From NCBI GenBank assembly GCA_020310875.1, contig CM035407.1:92149132-92213131 (forward strand): 64,000 nt of DNA, written 5' to 3'. The translations under genes and the position numbers were made by a program. The first letter of the stretch is position 1; every line of letters begins with the position of its first letter. This DNA is from Ceratopteris richardii (lineage: Eukaryota > Streptophyta > Polypodiopsida > Polypodiales > Pteridaceae). Below are positions 11,791 to 23,949 of the stretch, in pieces. The notes beneath the pieces were generated by a model. It was given only the letters and a program-made list of their open reading frames with translations. It was not told the origin of the DNA and searched no databases.

Positions 11791-12952
11791 AAGCTTTCTC
11801 TTCTAGTCCAAAATTTCCCTCTTGTATTGCTCAAAATCCTTTGGAGTCCCCTTGGTTTCCTAGTCCCACTTGAGGGGCAACTTCAAAAGACTTGAAATCC
11901 TTTGGAGTCCCACCTGGTTTCCTACTCAAAATGAGCTTTCCAATGAACCCAAAATCTCAACAAACATATTTCATATGAGAAAGATATGCCAGTTTAGGGT
12001 TATGAGGGTTAAAACAGGGAAACGGGACCTCTTTGGGATTGCTTTAGAATAGGCGATACCTGATACTTAGGAAATATCGGTGATACTTGGGAGCAATGAT
12101 ACACGATACTTGAGAAGTATCACGATACACAACCCAATGAAACACAATATTGGTGCAGTATCACGATACATGATATGGCTCTTCACAATACATGCCATAC
12201 TTACTGGGCAAAGATACATGATACTTAGTGGGCAAAGATACATGATACCAGATTTTGGTGATACACGATACTTGGAAAGTGATGATACACGATACTTGAG
12301 CTACCACGATATAGGATACCAACGTTCGCAATACATGATACTTAGGAAGTATTGTGACACATGCTCAGGTGATACACGATACATGATACTCAACCCGACG
12401 ATACATGATACACATGAGGTATTGCGATACATGGAGAGATGATACATGATACTCCACAAGTATCGTGATACATGGGAGTTTTGGTATCACGATACCTGAA
12501 CTCATCTGGACATATTACTTCGAGTTTTTGAAGTCCAAATTCAAAAATGTTTTCAAATATGTGTACCTTATGCCCTCCTTGTCACTGCTATGTGCTGTAG
12601 CTGCAAGATCTCTCACCAAACTCAAGAAATTGCACTCACGATACTTGCTTCAGGTGGTGTCACGTCACGGTAATGCTTACTCAAGATTTGAGTATATTGA
12701 GGTGTATTTCTTTAGTGTCTCAACTCTGCAACCCCTCTATGCTTCTTGGTCATAGCCACAAGTGAAAAAAAAGGTGAATGTACATTCGAAAGATGAGAAA
12801 ATCTGAGAAGATGAAGATGAGAGGAGGTGGTGATCGTGATGATGATGAAGATGGATAAAAAATTAGAAACTGAACAGAAAATGATGATTTTTTTTACCTT
12901 CCAACATCGCTACTCTACATCTTACTGTCATATGTGTGTCCTCCAAGCTCTC
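11791..12952 (-). other. 5' leader of Gypsy-F
   Basis: Untranslated leader between primer site and gag. The segment at about 11900-12030 matches the Gypsy-A leader (around 42800-42900), including the GTTTNNCTGTTTTAACCC-like and GGAAAGCTC words. It contains the repeat array described separately. It is shorter than in A near gag. Confidence 0.75.
12050..12500 (-). repeat. Degenerate tandem array of GATACAYGATAC units in the F leader
   Basis: About ten units of GATACACGATAC or GATACATGATAC, many followed by TTGG or TTAGG, plus reverse-complement forms such as GTATCACGATAC. Units are near-palindromic and can form hairpins. The array occupies the same leader position as the TATCGCGACAG array of Gypsy-A. 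Confidence 0.75.
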
Positions 12953-12970
12953 TCCCCGGCAACGATGCCA
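12953..12970 (-). promoter_or_regulatory. Primer binding site of Gypsy-F (tRNA-Asp type)
   Basis: On the minus strand TGGCATCGTTGCCGGGGA. It differs at two positions from the Gypsy-A site, which is a perfect complement of the plant tRNA-Asp(GTC) 3' end. Confidence 0.8.
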
Positions 12971-12977
12971 AATTTGG

Positions 12978-13011
12978 TGTCACTCTAGCACAATGGCAAG
13001 TACCAACGTGA
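12978..13011 (-). repeat. LTR stub of Gypsy-F
   Basis: 34 bp matching the last bases of the Gypsy-A 5' LTR (minus orientation: CACGTTGGTA to GTGACA). Beyond 13011 the sequence is copia. Confidence 0.75.
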
Positions 13012-13860
13012 AATGAATATTAGGACACATTATGCACAAGTAAAACAAGCATCCAACAACCTTCTCATAGAGAACACCATCAAATGCATATCCAACATCA
13101 TGAAGACTTAACCATAGAACTGTTTCCAGGGGAGTGGCAATAGGTTTGTAATCTTCAAGGGCTAAACACTGCAATAATGTGCCAATATTGTTTGTTGACA
13201 AGAATCTATTCCTTCATCAACTTGCATAAAATGAATGCCCAAATAATGATGCAAATGCCCCAAATAAGGCATCCCAAAAGAGGCATGCAAATCTTAAATT
13301 AAAAAATATGCTTCTCATTAGGACCACTAAACAATATTTCATCAACATATACGAAAACAATCAGAATTACATCATCTGTAGGCTTAACATATAAGGTGCT
13401 CTCAATTGGACTGTTTTCAAATCCATGTGCAAGGAAGTGGACATCTATCTATTCATACCAATCAGGTGGTGCTTGCTTCAAACCATATAATTTGTTTTTC
13501 AGCCAGCACACTTTGTTTTCGCATCATTTTTGCATAGAAGCATGGGATTTAAATACATACACTTGTTCATGGAAATCATGATTGAGAAATGTAGTTTTAA
13601 TATTGAACATATGTACATTCGAACCATGATGAGATGCAAGTACAAAATACTACAAACACTGATTATTTGACATGTGGGAGCAAAGGTTTCATAAAAATCA
13701 ATGCCTCTCTCTTGAGCATAGCCTTTGGCAACAATCCTAGACTTATACTGGTAAATTATTCCTTCAGGCTTACATTTCACGTTGTATACCCATTTAGTAT
13801 CAATGACCGTTTTTCTTGGAGGAAAATCAAATAAAGACCAAGTACCATTATTCATTTAAG
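13012..13860 (-). pseudogene. pol: Reverse transcriptase fragments, Copia-G
   Basis: 13499-13855 encodes TWSLFDFPPRKTVIDTKWVY and YKSRIVAKGYAQERGIDF, the N-terminal motif of copia RT. 12980-13201 encodes YKPIATPLE and LYEKVVGCLFYL, the C-terminal RT region. The intervening part holds stops and frameshifts, and I see no YVDD catalytic motif. RNase H is absent. Confidence 0.8.
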
Positions 13861-14193
13861 AATGACATTCTGATTGCATAACAACCATCCAATTTCCTAA
13901 ATTTTGTGCTTCGTCAATTCATTCTTATCACAAAGACTAGCAACAGTTGTTGCATAGCAATCAGAGGCAAAGGAGCTATGAGAGCTTGAACAAGTATGAT
14001 ATGATAGATGTGTATCTAATTTGATATCTCTCAAAGTCTCCACCAACCATTTAGACATAGTTTTAGCCTATTCTATGTCAAATCTCTCATCAACAAGTGC
14101 ACCATGTAAATCTACATAAAAAATGGATTGATCTACATCATCATGTGGAATGTGTGAAGGTTCAGAAATTTCCTCATTTCGATTGGCACTTGA

Positions 14194-15120
14194 CTATCCA
14201 CATATAAAAATAGGCAAAAAAAGTGTCATACAAATCCTTTGCGCTAACAAATGTCTCCTTGGTACATGAAAGTAATGGTTGAATTGCATCTTCCACAAAA
14301 ATGGCATCATGGATAACCAAAATCTATTTAGTCTATGGATGATAGAGACAATAGCCTTTGCTTTTAGAACCATACCCAAAAAGATACATTTCACTGCTTT
14401 ACTATCCAATTTGCTATGTTATTGTTCATGCATTAATGCATATTACAGACAAACAAATACATGCACATGAGCAATAGATGGCTTGTGGCCATGCCAAGGC
14501 TTATATATGCCGATTGCAGTGCATTGGTGGGACACCTATTATGTACATATCTTGTAGAGATAAAAACCTTAGGTCATACGTTATGTGATAAAGCTTTAAT
14601 TTTGACCATACACGTCACCATTTCCATGAGAGACTTGTTCTTTGTTTTGACGACTCCATTTTTTGAGCTATATATGACACTATATACAAATTTTTATTCC
14701 ATGCTTAGTTAACAATTGCATTAGAATAAGAAGAGACGTACTGCCTCTTCCATAAGAATGGAAGGTGGCCAATTTACAAGCTGTGCGAGTTTAAGCCATA
14801 ACTAAGAACTATTTGAAGCACATAAACAATTTGTACTTTTCTTTCAATGCATACACCCATGAATGCTAGAGAAATAATCAATAAAGTTCATGATGCACAT
14901 GTAGTTCCCACCTAAAGTTGTTTGCATAGGACCACATACATCACTATGAACAAGATGCAATCTATGATTAGCTCAAAATGAAGCATCTTTTGGGAAGGAT
15001 TAATGTTGCATTTCACCCAAAAAATAGCCTTCATAGATAGGTTTACAAGGTGCCTCAAGTTTAGGAAAAGAGGACACCATTTTAGATTTCTACAACTGAA
15101 GCAAAATAGAAAAATTTAGA
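14194..15120 (-). pseudogene. pol: Integrase remnants, Copia-G
   Basis: DSKAVKCIFLGM at 14194-14409 is the conserved C-terminal integrase motif (copia usually has KCIFLGY). The rest up to about 15120 is too decayed to place the catalytic residues with confidence. Confidence 0.6.
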
Positions 15121-15600
15121 TGACCAAAACTTGCATGCCAAAGCTTCGCATTGGAGATAGCCTCAGAATCTTGCTTTGGACCTGTCAAATCATGCACAAA
15201 TTTCACATAGCCTATGAGCTTATACAACTCATGACATAAAATTCTAGAAGCAAGAATAACATCACCATTTAAGAGATCATGGATTGTTCATCTATCATTA
15301 ATAAATTTGATAACGAAGCCAATTTTGGGGAATGCTAAAATTTACAATAGATTTTCTTGATCCTTGGCACATAGAAAAAAAATCTGACAATGTAAAATAA
15401 CTACCAACATTAGTAGTCAGTCCGATCTTATCAGCTCCCATTACAGGATAAGAGGAGTTTTTTATGCATGTGATAGGGTTCCTTATAGGGGTAGGCTCAA
15501 GAAAAGTAAAGAAACTACACTATGAGGTAACATGTTTGGTAGCCCCACCATCAAAGTACCGAATATTTGAGTCTATTGCACACATACATTGCTTATGGGA
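15121..15600 (-). pseudogene. pol: Protease and pre-integrase remnants, Copia-G
   Basis: On the minus strand near 15500-15590 the reading RYFDGGATKHV replaces the usual YFDSGATKH, so the catalytic Ser of Asp-Ser-Gly is Gly. Downstream, SSYPVMGADKIG, then LWHASFGHLN (pre-integrase) appear between many stops. Clearly dead. Confidence 0.65.
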
Positions 15601-17339
15601 AGATGGTTTATAAATTCAAATAGTAGTAAATGTGCATTCTTAATTCTAAAAAAGCTTACCAAACTTGATGTGTGGGAAGGCCTGAAAATTGCTAAGGAAT
15701 CTTCCCAAGATGTCCTCTTCATCAAGATCGATTTTGAAGAAACATACCATCGACTGAAACTGACATAGGAGCTTACCACCAACATACATGAGAAAGTTGG
15801 GGTAGATGTTATAAAGCACGAACCTTTTCCTTGAACTAATCTTCACGAGTGGAGGAAAATTAACACAAAGGGATAACACAATATTGGGTTGAGAAGTTGA
15901 AGCGTTGTTCAACCTACACTCCTATCGACTAATTCTGATCAGATATTAGCAGAAATAAGTGGTCAAAACTTACTGTTCCTTTTTTAGTGAAGCAAGGTAA
16001 AACTTTTATGCTTTTTATGAATGACATAGCATAGAGGCATACACAAACCTTTCCTTGGTGCTTCAACATATGGCAAAGTCTAGCTCAATTTCGGAAGAAA
16101 CTATAATCTCTTCGAATGCAACAAAACGATGATCCCTGATCACAAGTCCAACAAGTTAACCACATTGCGAAGTTGAACCTCAAATTGATGAAAAACCTTT
16201 CAGGTAGTTGTTGAATTGGTCAATGGTTGAAGTGCTGACTTGGTAAGTGGTGCATAAGTGGCTGAGTCAAAGTACGAACTTGGCAAGTGGTGCATCGGTG
16301 GTGCACAGGTGGTTAAGAGAATGGTGCATAGGTAGTGCACATAGGGTTGCTCAAAATGGTTTGGAAAATGGTATTTTTAATGGTTTTTAAGTGTTTAGGA
16401 AGGGTCAATAGAACACTCTCTTATCTCCATAAGTTTGGAGAAATTAAGGTAAAAATGGAAAGAAAAACAAAATGAAGTGCATTCAAGAGCTTGGGTGTGG
16501 GGCCCTTTTAAAATTTAATAGTCCCTTAAGGTCACTATAGGACAAAATAGGAATTCATTGGCCTTCAAAAGTGGTTCTTGGGACAACAAAGGTGGACCAA
16601 GACACACTAGCAGTTAAGAGCAACATATATGAAGTGAATCAACACACAACAACTAGAAGGACAACTAGCAAGTCACATCAAGGGGAGCATTTCTTGCACA
16701 GACTAAGAAAGAGAGAGCATAGTCTACACTAGGAGAGAAGAGCAAGAGACATTCAACCAGTGTGACATAGAGAAGGAAGTGAGAGACAAGTGTGCAAAGG
16801 AGGTGATCAAGTGTGCAAAGAGAGAGTGCAGAGAACCATTGAGGAAGGCAATCTAGTTGAAACAAGGTACCCTTGAGGAGGTGTGTGTGTTGACGGAGGG
16901 TGTCCCTTCTTCCTACCCTAAAGGAAGCTTCGGTGCAATGTGTGCACAAGAGCAAGCTACTAGAGAGGGTGGAGGTCCGGAACAAAGAAGCTTGGTGGCA
17001 CAATGACTTTTGGTATTTTGTAAATTTGTGTGTTGTGTGTGTACTCTTTGGGATTAAGCACTCTACATAGAGAATATTTGGTCTTGTTCTAGGCATCATC
17101 ATTGTATTTTCTATTGTAATCAATATACAAAAGCTTTTGGTGCAAGTGTGTCACTTCTTCTTCTTCTTTTTTCTTCTCCTACAAATGCTCAAGTACCTTG
17201 CCACAAAAGAATCCCCCAACAAAATTTGCCTCTAAACCAAGCACACTTCATTCCGTCATTCTCTAAACCTCTAGCTATTGGAACATCAAGCTTTCATTAT
17301 GCTTGAGGTGGACATGATCTACATCAAATCCATTATTTA
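15601..17339. other. Unassigned stretch, possibly old LTR material
   Basis: No supportable gene. 16200-16330 holds a short cluster of AAGTGGTGCAT-like repeats. 16640-17140 is purine-rich and ends with TTTTGTAAATTTGTGTGTTG and TTGTAATCAATATAC, which looks like a plant LTR transcript end, but I find no second copy in the window. Confidence 0.4.
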
Positions 17340-18328
17340 GATGCTATGGATATGCCTTGAAGAATAGCACTTATGTGCACATATTTTCTTTGTATAATAA
17401 GTTGATCACTTATAATCATTTCTTGTAAGGTTCAAGGTCTAAAAGCCACAAGTTAGAAGTGGTTGGGATTGATTTTCAATCAATCAATCAAAAAGTAGAT
17501 CTAACTTCAACTTTCTCTTTTCCTAGATCGTAGGAAAATATTCCAATCAATCTAAACTAGCAAACTTGCCTAAATTCAAATTCAAATCCATGAAGAAAAG
17601 GCGTGGTCATATCCTCAATAGTCTATATAAAGAATCCAAAACATTTTTACATTAAGGAGATTGATGATTTGAAGCAATACATATATACTCTTTGATCATT
17701 GCTTGGTGTTGTCTCTATTCTCTGCTCCTTCCTCAGATTCAGCTCAAGTGTAGAGCTTGCTACTCTTGTTAAAGAGCTCCAAATCCAATGTTTAAGCATT
17801 CATTGAAAAGGTAAAATTTTCTAGTTTATGTTTATAAATCTACAAGTCATTTGCTTCATTACTTTAAGAGAAATGCAATTTTTCTAGTCTCAGGGTCATT
17901 CTCTACACATCCCTGAAAAATTGGGATGACACGAGCTCAGTGTTAAGGTGATTGCTCCTTCTATAGTTGTTATAAATTAAGGCTTTTATGTATTTTTGCA
18001 AGACAACCTTATGTATGACACTCCCGTAAGAGGAATCGTTCCAATTGTTACTGTGCTAGATGCTCTTAGTGTTTGAAGTCTCAAGCTCCATCCATTTTTA
18101 GAAGGTTTTTGTGAACTAGTTAAGGTGCAAGTTATCTATTTTGCATCAACTTGTTCTTGTTGATGTTCCAAAGTACATATTGGGTTTTATTGCACTAACC
18201 AAAAAACTACAAGGCCTACTTTACATATCCAAAGAGCTATGGCTGGTCCTACGCTGGTTTGCTGGACCAACTTCACCACTTCACGACTCCACTCTCTAAG
18301 TCTCTCCAAGCTTCTCCAACTTCTTTCA
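17340..18328 (+). repeat. Probable 5' LTR of Copia-I (left end uncertain)
   Basis: Ends CTTTCA one base before a decayed primer site, the same spacing as in Copia-B. It shares with the B LTR a run of ATTGATT/CAATCA words and a GGGATGA block (about 17925). The start is a guess since no second LTR is present. Confidence 0.55.
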
Positions 18329-18329
18329 G

Positions 18330-18341
18330 TGGTATTAGAGA
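18330..18341 (+). promoter_or_regulatory. Decayed primer binding site of Copia-I
   Basis: TGGTATTAGAGA, two or three changes from the copia consensus TGGTATCAGAGC. Confidence 0.7.
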
Positions 18342-18350
18342 AACTTCAAG

Positions 18351-19340
18351 ATGGGAGATGGGTTTCCATCAGTGATTGAAAACCTTGATAAACACAATTA
18401 TGCTTCTTAGAAAATCAAAATGGAGGCTTATTTGCAAGGAAGAAACCTATATGGGATTGTATTAGGTGATGAAGCAATGGCTATTCCAAGATCCAAAGGA
18501 GTACCTACTCAAGAGGAAACAGATCGGCTCACACTTTGGTGTGCAAGTGATGCTCAAGCAAGGTCATACATAGTCAACTCTATCTCTGATTTTCTATTAC
18601 CACATATTATAGGATACAAGACATCTCAAGAGACTTGGGATGCTCTAGAGACTTTCTTTTTAGCTAGTAAAAAAGCAAGGAAGGACCATCTTTGGAATGG
18701 ATTCAACCAGATGAAGAAGACTCCATAACAAACCATCATTGATTTTGTTACAAAGTTTAAGGAGGTTGCATATCAATTGGCATCCATTGGAGAGCTGATT
18801 GAGGAAGAGGCCAACATGAGGCAAATTCTCAATGGGATTAGAGGTGACAAGCAATGGTAATATTTCACCACAGCCTATGATCTCATCATGGATGTGCAAA
18901 CTATAGACTTCAACATCTTTCTTGGACAACTCTTCAATCAAGAGGCCAACAATAGCATAAAAGAAGGTAAATCCTATCATGGTAATTCAACTAGTGCTCT
19001 ATATGTAGATAAGAAGGACTAGAAGCTCAAAGGCAAGAAGAAGGAAGAAGATGAAGAAGAGACTTCCCAAGCCAACTTTGGAGGCAAGAGCAAGTGAAAG
19101 GGGAAGAAGAAAGGACCAAAGCATGACAAGAATAAAGGCAGGAATGTTCAACCCTATGCCATTTGTGATAAGACCAACCACACCACTCAAAATTGCTCGT
19201 TCAATGGCAAGATACAAAAAAGAAGTGGAAGAGATGGATATGGAAAGAATAGAAGCATAGGTGGACACAACTTCAACAATAACAATAGAGGCCATAACAC
19301 AAGGGACTACAACAATTGTTTTGAAGATCAACAACATCAA
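18351..19340 (+). pseudogene. gag: gag of Copia-I, broken
   Basis: The start MGDGFPSVIENLDKHNY matches Copia-B (MGDGFPSTIDKLDRNNY). A stop follows (near 18408), then an open piece 18420-18728 with YLQGRNLYGIVLGDEAM and SISDFLLPHI. More stops occur at 18726 and 18858 and in the basic Lys-rich tail. The zinc knuckle near 19160 reads CDKTNHTTQNC with the first Cys pair incomplete. Gag is the particle protein. Copia-I, B and J belong to one lineage. Confidence 0.8.
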
Positions 19341-20306
19341 GACTCATTACTCTTGATGAATCTAAGCCACAAGGAAGGTAAAGAAGATGATCAATCATTC
19401 TACATAGATTCAGGATGTTCAAATCATGTTGCAGGCAACATAGCTCTCTATCTGATTTGGAGAGTCCAAAGCATAAAAATGAAGTTCAAATAGGGGATGA
19501 CACAAAGCATAGTGTGGAGAAGATTGGTAATGTCAAAGCTTCCAATGGAGAAACAATATTTTGAGCAGGGTACTCTATGTTCCCACTATTACAAAAAACC
19601 TAATAATTGTAGGCCAAATAGTTGAGAAAGGCTTGCAAGTTAGGTTCACCAAACATGGAGCTTTTGTGGAGGATCCATGTCAAGGCTTCAAGAAGATAGC
19701 CAGAGGTGAGAAGCATGATAGGCTCTTTACTTTTGAAGTAGGAGAAACCAAAAACATAGCTCTATTCAACTTTGGGTCTCAAACCCTAAGTGAGCTTGAA
19801 GTGTGGCATAAGAGGCTAGCTCATGTGAATGAAAGAACCTTAAAAGATATACGTAGGGATCAAAGTGTTCTTGGATTACCAAACGTATCAAAGCAACACA
19901 TGATCAACATATGTGATGCATCTCAGATTGGGAAGGCACAAAGACAACCATTCAACCACAAAGACTACATCCACAACAACTTACTAGACATAGTACATAC
20001 AGATGTATGGGGATGAAGCCAAGAACCTTCATTGGAAAGATCAAGGTATTATGTCTCTATTGATGAGCATAGTAGATGGACTATTTTGTACTTTATCACG
20101 AGTAAGAATGAAGTGTTTGATTGCTTCACAAAGTATCTAGCACATGTGTAGAATCATACTGGTAGATCACTCAAGAAGATCATATTTGATGGAGGGGGAG
20201 AACACCTCCAAAGATTTTGATGAGTTCTTGCAGGATAAAGATATCAAAAGGCAAGTGACTACCAGATACTCTCCTCAACTAAATGGAATTGCAAAGAGAA
20301 GAATAT
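19341..20306 (+). pseudogene. pol: Protease, pre-integrase and integrase part, Copia-I
   Basis: FYIDSGCSNHVAGN (about 19400) is the aspartic protease active site. 19561-20016 encodes LYVPTITKNL, then VWHKRLAHVNERTLKD (pre-integrase, zinc-binding) and LLDIVHTDVWG at the start of the integrase core. A frameshift lies at the FDGGGEH segment (about 20190), and the core stops at GIAKRR (20305), where minus-strand Gypsy-M sequence begins. RT, RNase H and the 3' LTR are missing. Confidence 0.8.
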
Positions 20307-20377
20307 TGTTGATCTGGATTTACCCCATTTTCTAGAGCAAATTTTACAATCTGAGTTTCATATTCATCATGCATTTG

Positions 20378-23300
20378 TCAGAAGCATTTTCTGATAAACT
20401 TCATCCTTGATTCTCTATTTGTCAGAAGCATTTGTACAAAATCATCTGAATAATCTTCCATGCTCCTGTCTTCTTGTTCATGAGAGTCTTGAGGTGGTGA
20501 AAATCTTCTACTATCTCCTAGAGGTTCTTGTTCCCCTGCTTGCATCCTCACTGCTTGTTCTTCATCCTTTTTATGTTGGATTTCAATACTTCTCTTTAAC
20601 TCTGTCACCTCCATCAATAGGCTTTGATTTTGAGACACCAAGAACTCTTTTTCTGAACTCTATTCACTTCTTTCCTTTTCTATGTCCAAGTATAACTTGT
20701 TGTTTCCTCTCATGGCATTTGCAGCATGTGCAGTGGCTTGTTTTTCCAATTCCTTGATTTCTTTGAGCTTTTTTTGTAGCTTTTGAATTTCTTTACTCAG
20801 TTTTTCCATTTCTTCCTAATTCATTTGAGTAGATTGATTCTCTGTTTTCATCATCCGCTCTTCCATCAATAATTTTTTTAATCTCTTCATTGGCTTTGGC
20901 CATTGTTTGATATAAACTCTGAAGTGTCTTGAATCTGCCTTCCATTTTCTTCAGTTCACTTTCCACTTTATTACTATGTTCTAATTGTTTAGCACATTTG
21001 TCTTCAAGAAACTGAATTTTGTTTTGATTCTGTATTTCCTATGCTTCTAATGAAAACATCCTTTTTGTCAGGTTTTTGTTTATTCCTTACAATGCTCTTA
21101 TCTTATCCTCAAGTTGTTCCTTCTCTTTCTTTTGCTCTGTAATGATCCTGCTTCCCTTCACAAACTCAAATTCAACAACCATTCCTGATATGATCATATT
21201 TTTGCTGGAGGGCTTCAATTGCTCTATGTTACTCATATAATTTTACATGCAAATCTACTATCCTTGGGTATCCTCTCAAGGCCAATCTCTAGTTCTAATT
21301 GCTTTATTTCTATTTGCTTTTCTTTCTTCAATTCATCCTCCTCTTCATTCTCTTCTTCATAATATGTCTCCTGGTCCATTTCCTTTTCAGCTTCTATTTC
21401 ATCCTCTACTACTTCCACTTCTTCTACTTCTCCCATTACCTGCTCATTTTGACCCTACTCATTAGTTTCTAATTTTTCTTCATGGATCACTTTTTCTTGA
21501 AACACATTTGATTCTATCTTTTGATTAACCTTGTTTCCAATTTGATCATCCTGTCCGTGCTCATTTCCTCCTATCACTTAATCATTTATATCCATTAGAT
21601 CTACTTCATATTCCACTCCTTGATCACCCTGATTTGTTTTCTCTTTTTATGTCCCATGTCTTAAAGTACTTCTTCTTTTTTCTTGTTTAGTTCTTCCTCT
21701 GTTCCTTGATTATATTGATGATGATCTTTGAATTCTACCTTCTCCTCGATTTTAACTTCTTCTTTATCTTTATCTGTATTCTCTTGGTTGATGACATGGA
21801 TCTGATGGTTTTGTAACAATGAAGTCTTCTTCTCAGACTACCATTCCTTTATGCGCTTCCTCATTCAGAGCCATACTTTTTTCAATTACTTTGCCTTTCT
21901 TTTCCAGACTTTTCTTCCCTTCTTCTATACTAATATGCCATGTTTGCTCTTCCATAGAGGGTTGATAATATGGTTGTTTTGAAGGTTTTGTCCAAATTAA
22001 TTTTGACCCTATATCTACAACTCCTTCACTCAGTCCTTCATTCCCTGTAATACTCTCTTCCAATATTTTTCCTTTACCCTTCAGACTCCTCTTCTTTTCT
22101 TTAGGACTAATTTCCTTTGTAGATTCTTCCACAATCTGAATTCCTTTTGAACTTCCAATCAATTTTTCTAATGATTTGTTCACCTCTAATGTCTGAGCTG
22201 ATTTAATTGGTGTGCTTGGTACTGATAGGTTTAGACTCCTCAAATGAAAATTCTCAATATCAGTGTTTGAATCAGAAGAAATTTTTGAAGAAGCAGCTAC
22301 TTCAGATTCTCTTATTTGGTCTAAAGTTCTTTCTTCCCTTATAACTGCTTCCTTCTGATTTTTTTCCTTCTGCTAGTGTCTTTACTGCCTCTTCGACTAC
22401 CTCCTGCTCTACAACCTTAACTTTATCCTTCTTGGGTGGTTTCTTCTTCTGATTAGGATTCTTCTGAATCTTTCTTTTAATAACCGGGTTCTGGTTTTTG
22501 GAGGTCCCTGCAACTCCTTAAAATATGCCAATAATTCCACTTCTTTTCTTACAAATACTTCATCCGAATTTGCTGCCATCATTTGATCATGCAAGGCTTC
22601 ATAATGGTCAATGTCTTCGTGCCTCCAATCTGTTGCTTTATCAGAATAAGTTTCTAGCATTTTCTGATACTGAGCCTCAAGCAATGCTCTCTTATCCTTT
22701 CCTTCAGACAAATATGAGTACAACTGTTCCTTGCTTGTCTGTGGTGGATGAGGCTCCTTGGAGGATTGTACTTCCTTCTCGGTTGCTTCATGTTCTTCTT
22801 TTGTTGCTTCTTTCAGCTCTAGCTCTACTCTCCAATGATCCACTCTCGTTTTCTTGCTTGGAATTATTTCTTATGAAATAATTTTCCTCTTCATACGTGA
22901 TCCTCTCATACTTGTTCTGACTCCATGTTCTCCTACTTGAATGACTTTGGCTGGACTTTTCATTCCTTCCATTAGGCTTCTAAAATATTGAGCTTTTGGG
23001 ATAAGCTTTAGTTGGTGCTCCATGTCCAAAACATGATATAGAATCCTTGTAAAGATCTGGGCTCTATTCATAAATTTCTTTTGCTTCCAATGTTGAGAGG
23101 CTTCTTTCAAGTGCTCATGGATGTATGGGGTAACATCCATCACTCCAAAGGGATTTGCTTTATCCTTATTGTTCATCATGATGAGGGTCACTAGCTTGTG
23201 AGGCATGGTATGCATGTTGAGCTTAGGAAAACAAAAGAATTGGAGAAACATCCTGGTTGCTAGCTCTTCACTCCCCTTATCTTTAAAATCTGAGAATTTA

Positions 23301-23851
23301 GTGTACCTAGCATAACTTGTTGCATTCTTTTTCATAAAGCTTCCATCCAACTTAGTACCCATGGAAGAAAACTTCAAGGCCTTCTTAACATGCTCTGCTT
23401 TTATGTCCACTCTGACCTGTTTCCCATCCTTATCATTTACTGAGCATGTCAAATATGCATCATTGCCTTTGCCTAATTCCATCATACTGTTCATTGCTTG
23501 ACTAACCCTTTCAAAGTCCACAAAGAAAATGGGCTCTTCTAACATCTTATGGATGCCCACTATCTTCCACTTTTGATAGCTAAAATTGACCCTTTGCCAC
23601 TTGTAAAATTCCTGTCACAACATTGTGTACTTATATTCTCCTTTTTTATAGTAAAAATATGTTGAGCCACCTATCTGATGAAGGCCTTTGTTTCCTTGAT
23701 TAATACTTCTGAATCTGGGAGATCATCATCAACATCTGATTCCACTTCCACAATCTCTTCTGTAGTTTCACTATCCAAGAACCAATGTCCCCTGCACAAG
23801 GTTTGAGTCAGCTTTGAAATCATGGATAGCCAGCTTTTTAGCATCCACCAT
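20378..23851 (-). pseudogene. ORFX homologue of Gypsy-M
   Basis: I place the start at 23851 (minus), MVDAKK-like, one base after a splice acceptor. A and L ORFX start MAEATG and MVEAAG. The globular N-domain is best kept at 22871-23560 (229 codons). It aligns with ORFX-A through FFCFPKLNMHTMPHKLV (A: HFAFPGQDRFTQPHKRI) and FTRILYHVLD (A: ITRIIYRCLA). Next come acidic and Lys/Glu-rich helical segments (22409-22843, 21833-22243, 21233-21436) and a coiled coil with MVSQNQSLLMEVTELKRSIE (20378-20641). Several stops and frameshifts separate the pieces. The C-terminal domain of A and L is not seen. No enzyme motif found. Confidence 0.6.
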
Positions 23852-23852
23852 C

Positions 23853-23870
23853 CTGTAAATAGAAAACACA
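23853..23870 (-). promoter_or_regulatory. Splice-acceptor-like site before ORFX-M
   Basis: On the minus strand a pyrimidine-rich stretch ends TTTTCTATTTACAG, with the AG one base before the proposed ORFX start. It parallels the sites in A and L. Confidence 0.5.
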
Positions 23871-23949
23871 CCACACAAAGACTTCCACAACATGAGTCAT
23901 GCTCAAGACATAAAAAGAAAAGAAAGACTTTCTTTATAAGAAAAAACAC

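Larger units (their letters stand above)
9956..13011 (-). mobile_element. Gypsy-F: 5' part of a minus-strand Ty3/gypsy element
   Basis: On the minus strand, in order: a 34-bp LTR stub (13011-12978), primer site, leader with a tandem array, and gag. All match Gypsy-A in order. Gag continues at 3541-3734 beyond Copia-E. The LTR is cut at 13011, where copia sequence begins, so F lost most of its 5' LTR by deletion or recombination. Confidence 0.85.
13012..15600 (-). mobile_element. Copia-G: degenerate minus-strand Ty1/copia
   Basis: On the minus strand, decayed protease, pre-integrase, integrase C-terminal and RT segments follow in copia order. RNase H and the 3' LTR are missing because the element is cut at the Gypsy-F stub. 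No 5' LTR recognised. Its pre-integrase region resembles Copia-H at the right end of the window, so G and H are one family. Confidence 0.75.

Noticed and set aside
12050..12500. Telomere-like or satellite DNA
   Set aside because: The unit is GATACAYGATAC, not TTTAGGG, and it lies in the leader of Gypsy-F between matching flanks.
16665..17123. Minus-strand open frame of 152 codons
   Set aside because: Low-complexity Leu/Ser/Thr/Cys composition from a purine-rich plus strand. No motif and no neighbour context.
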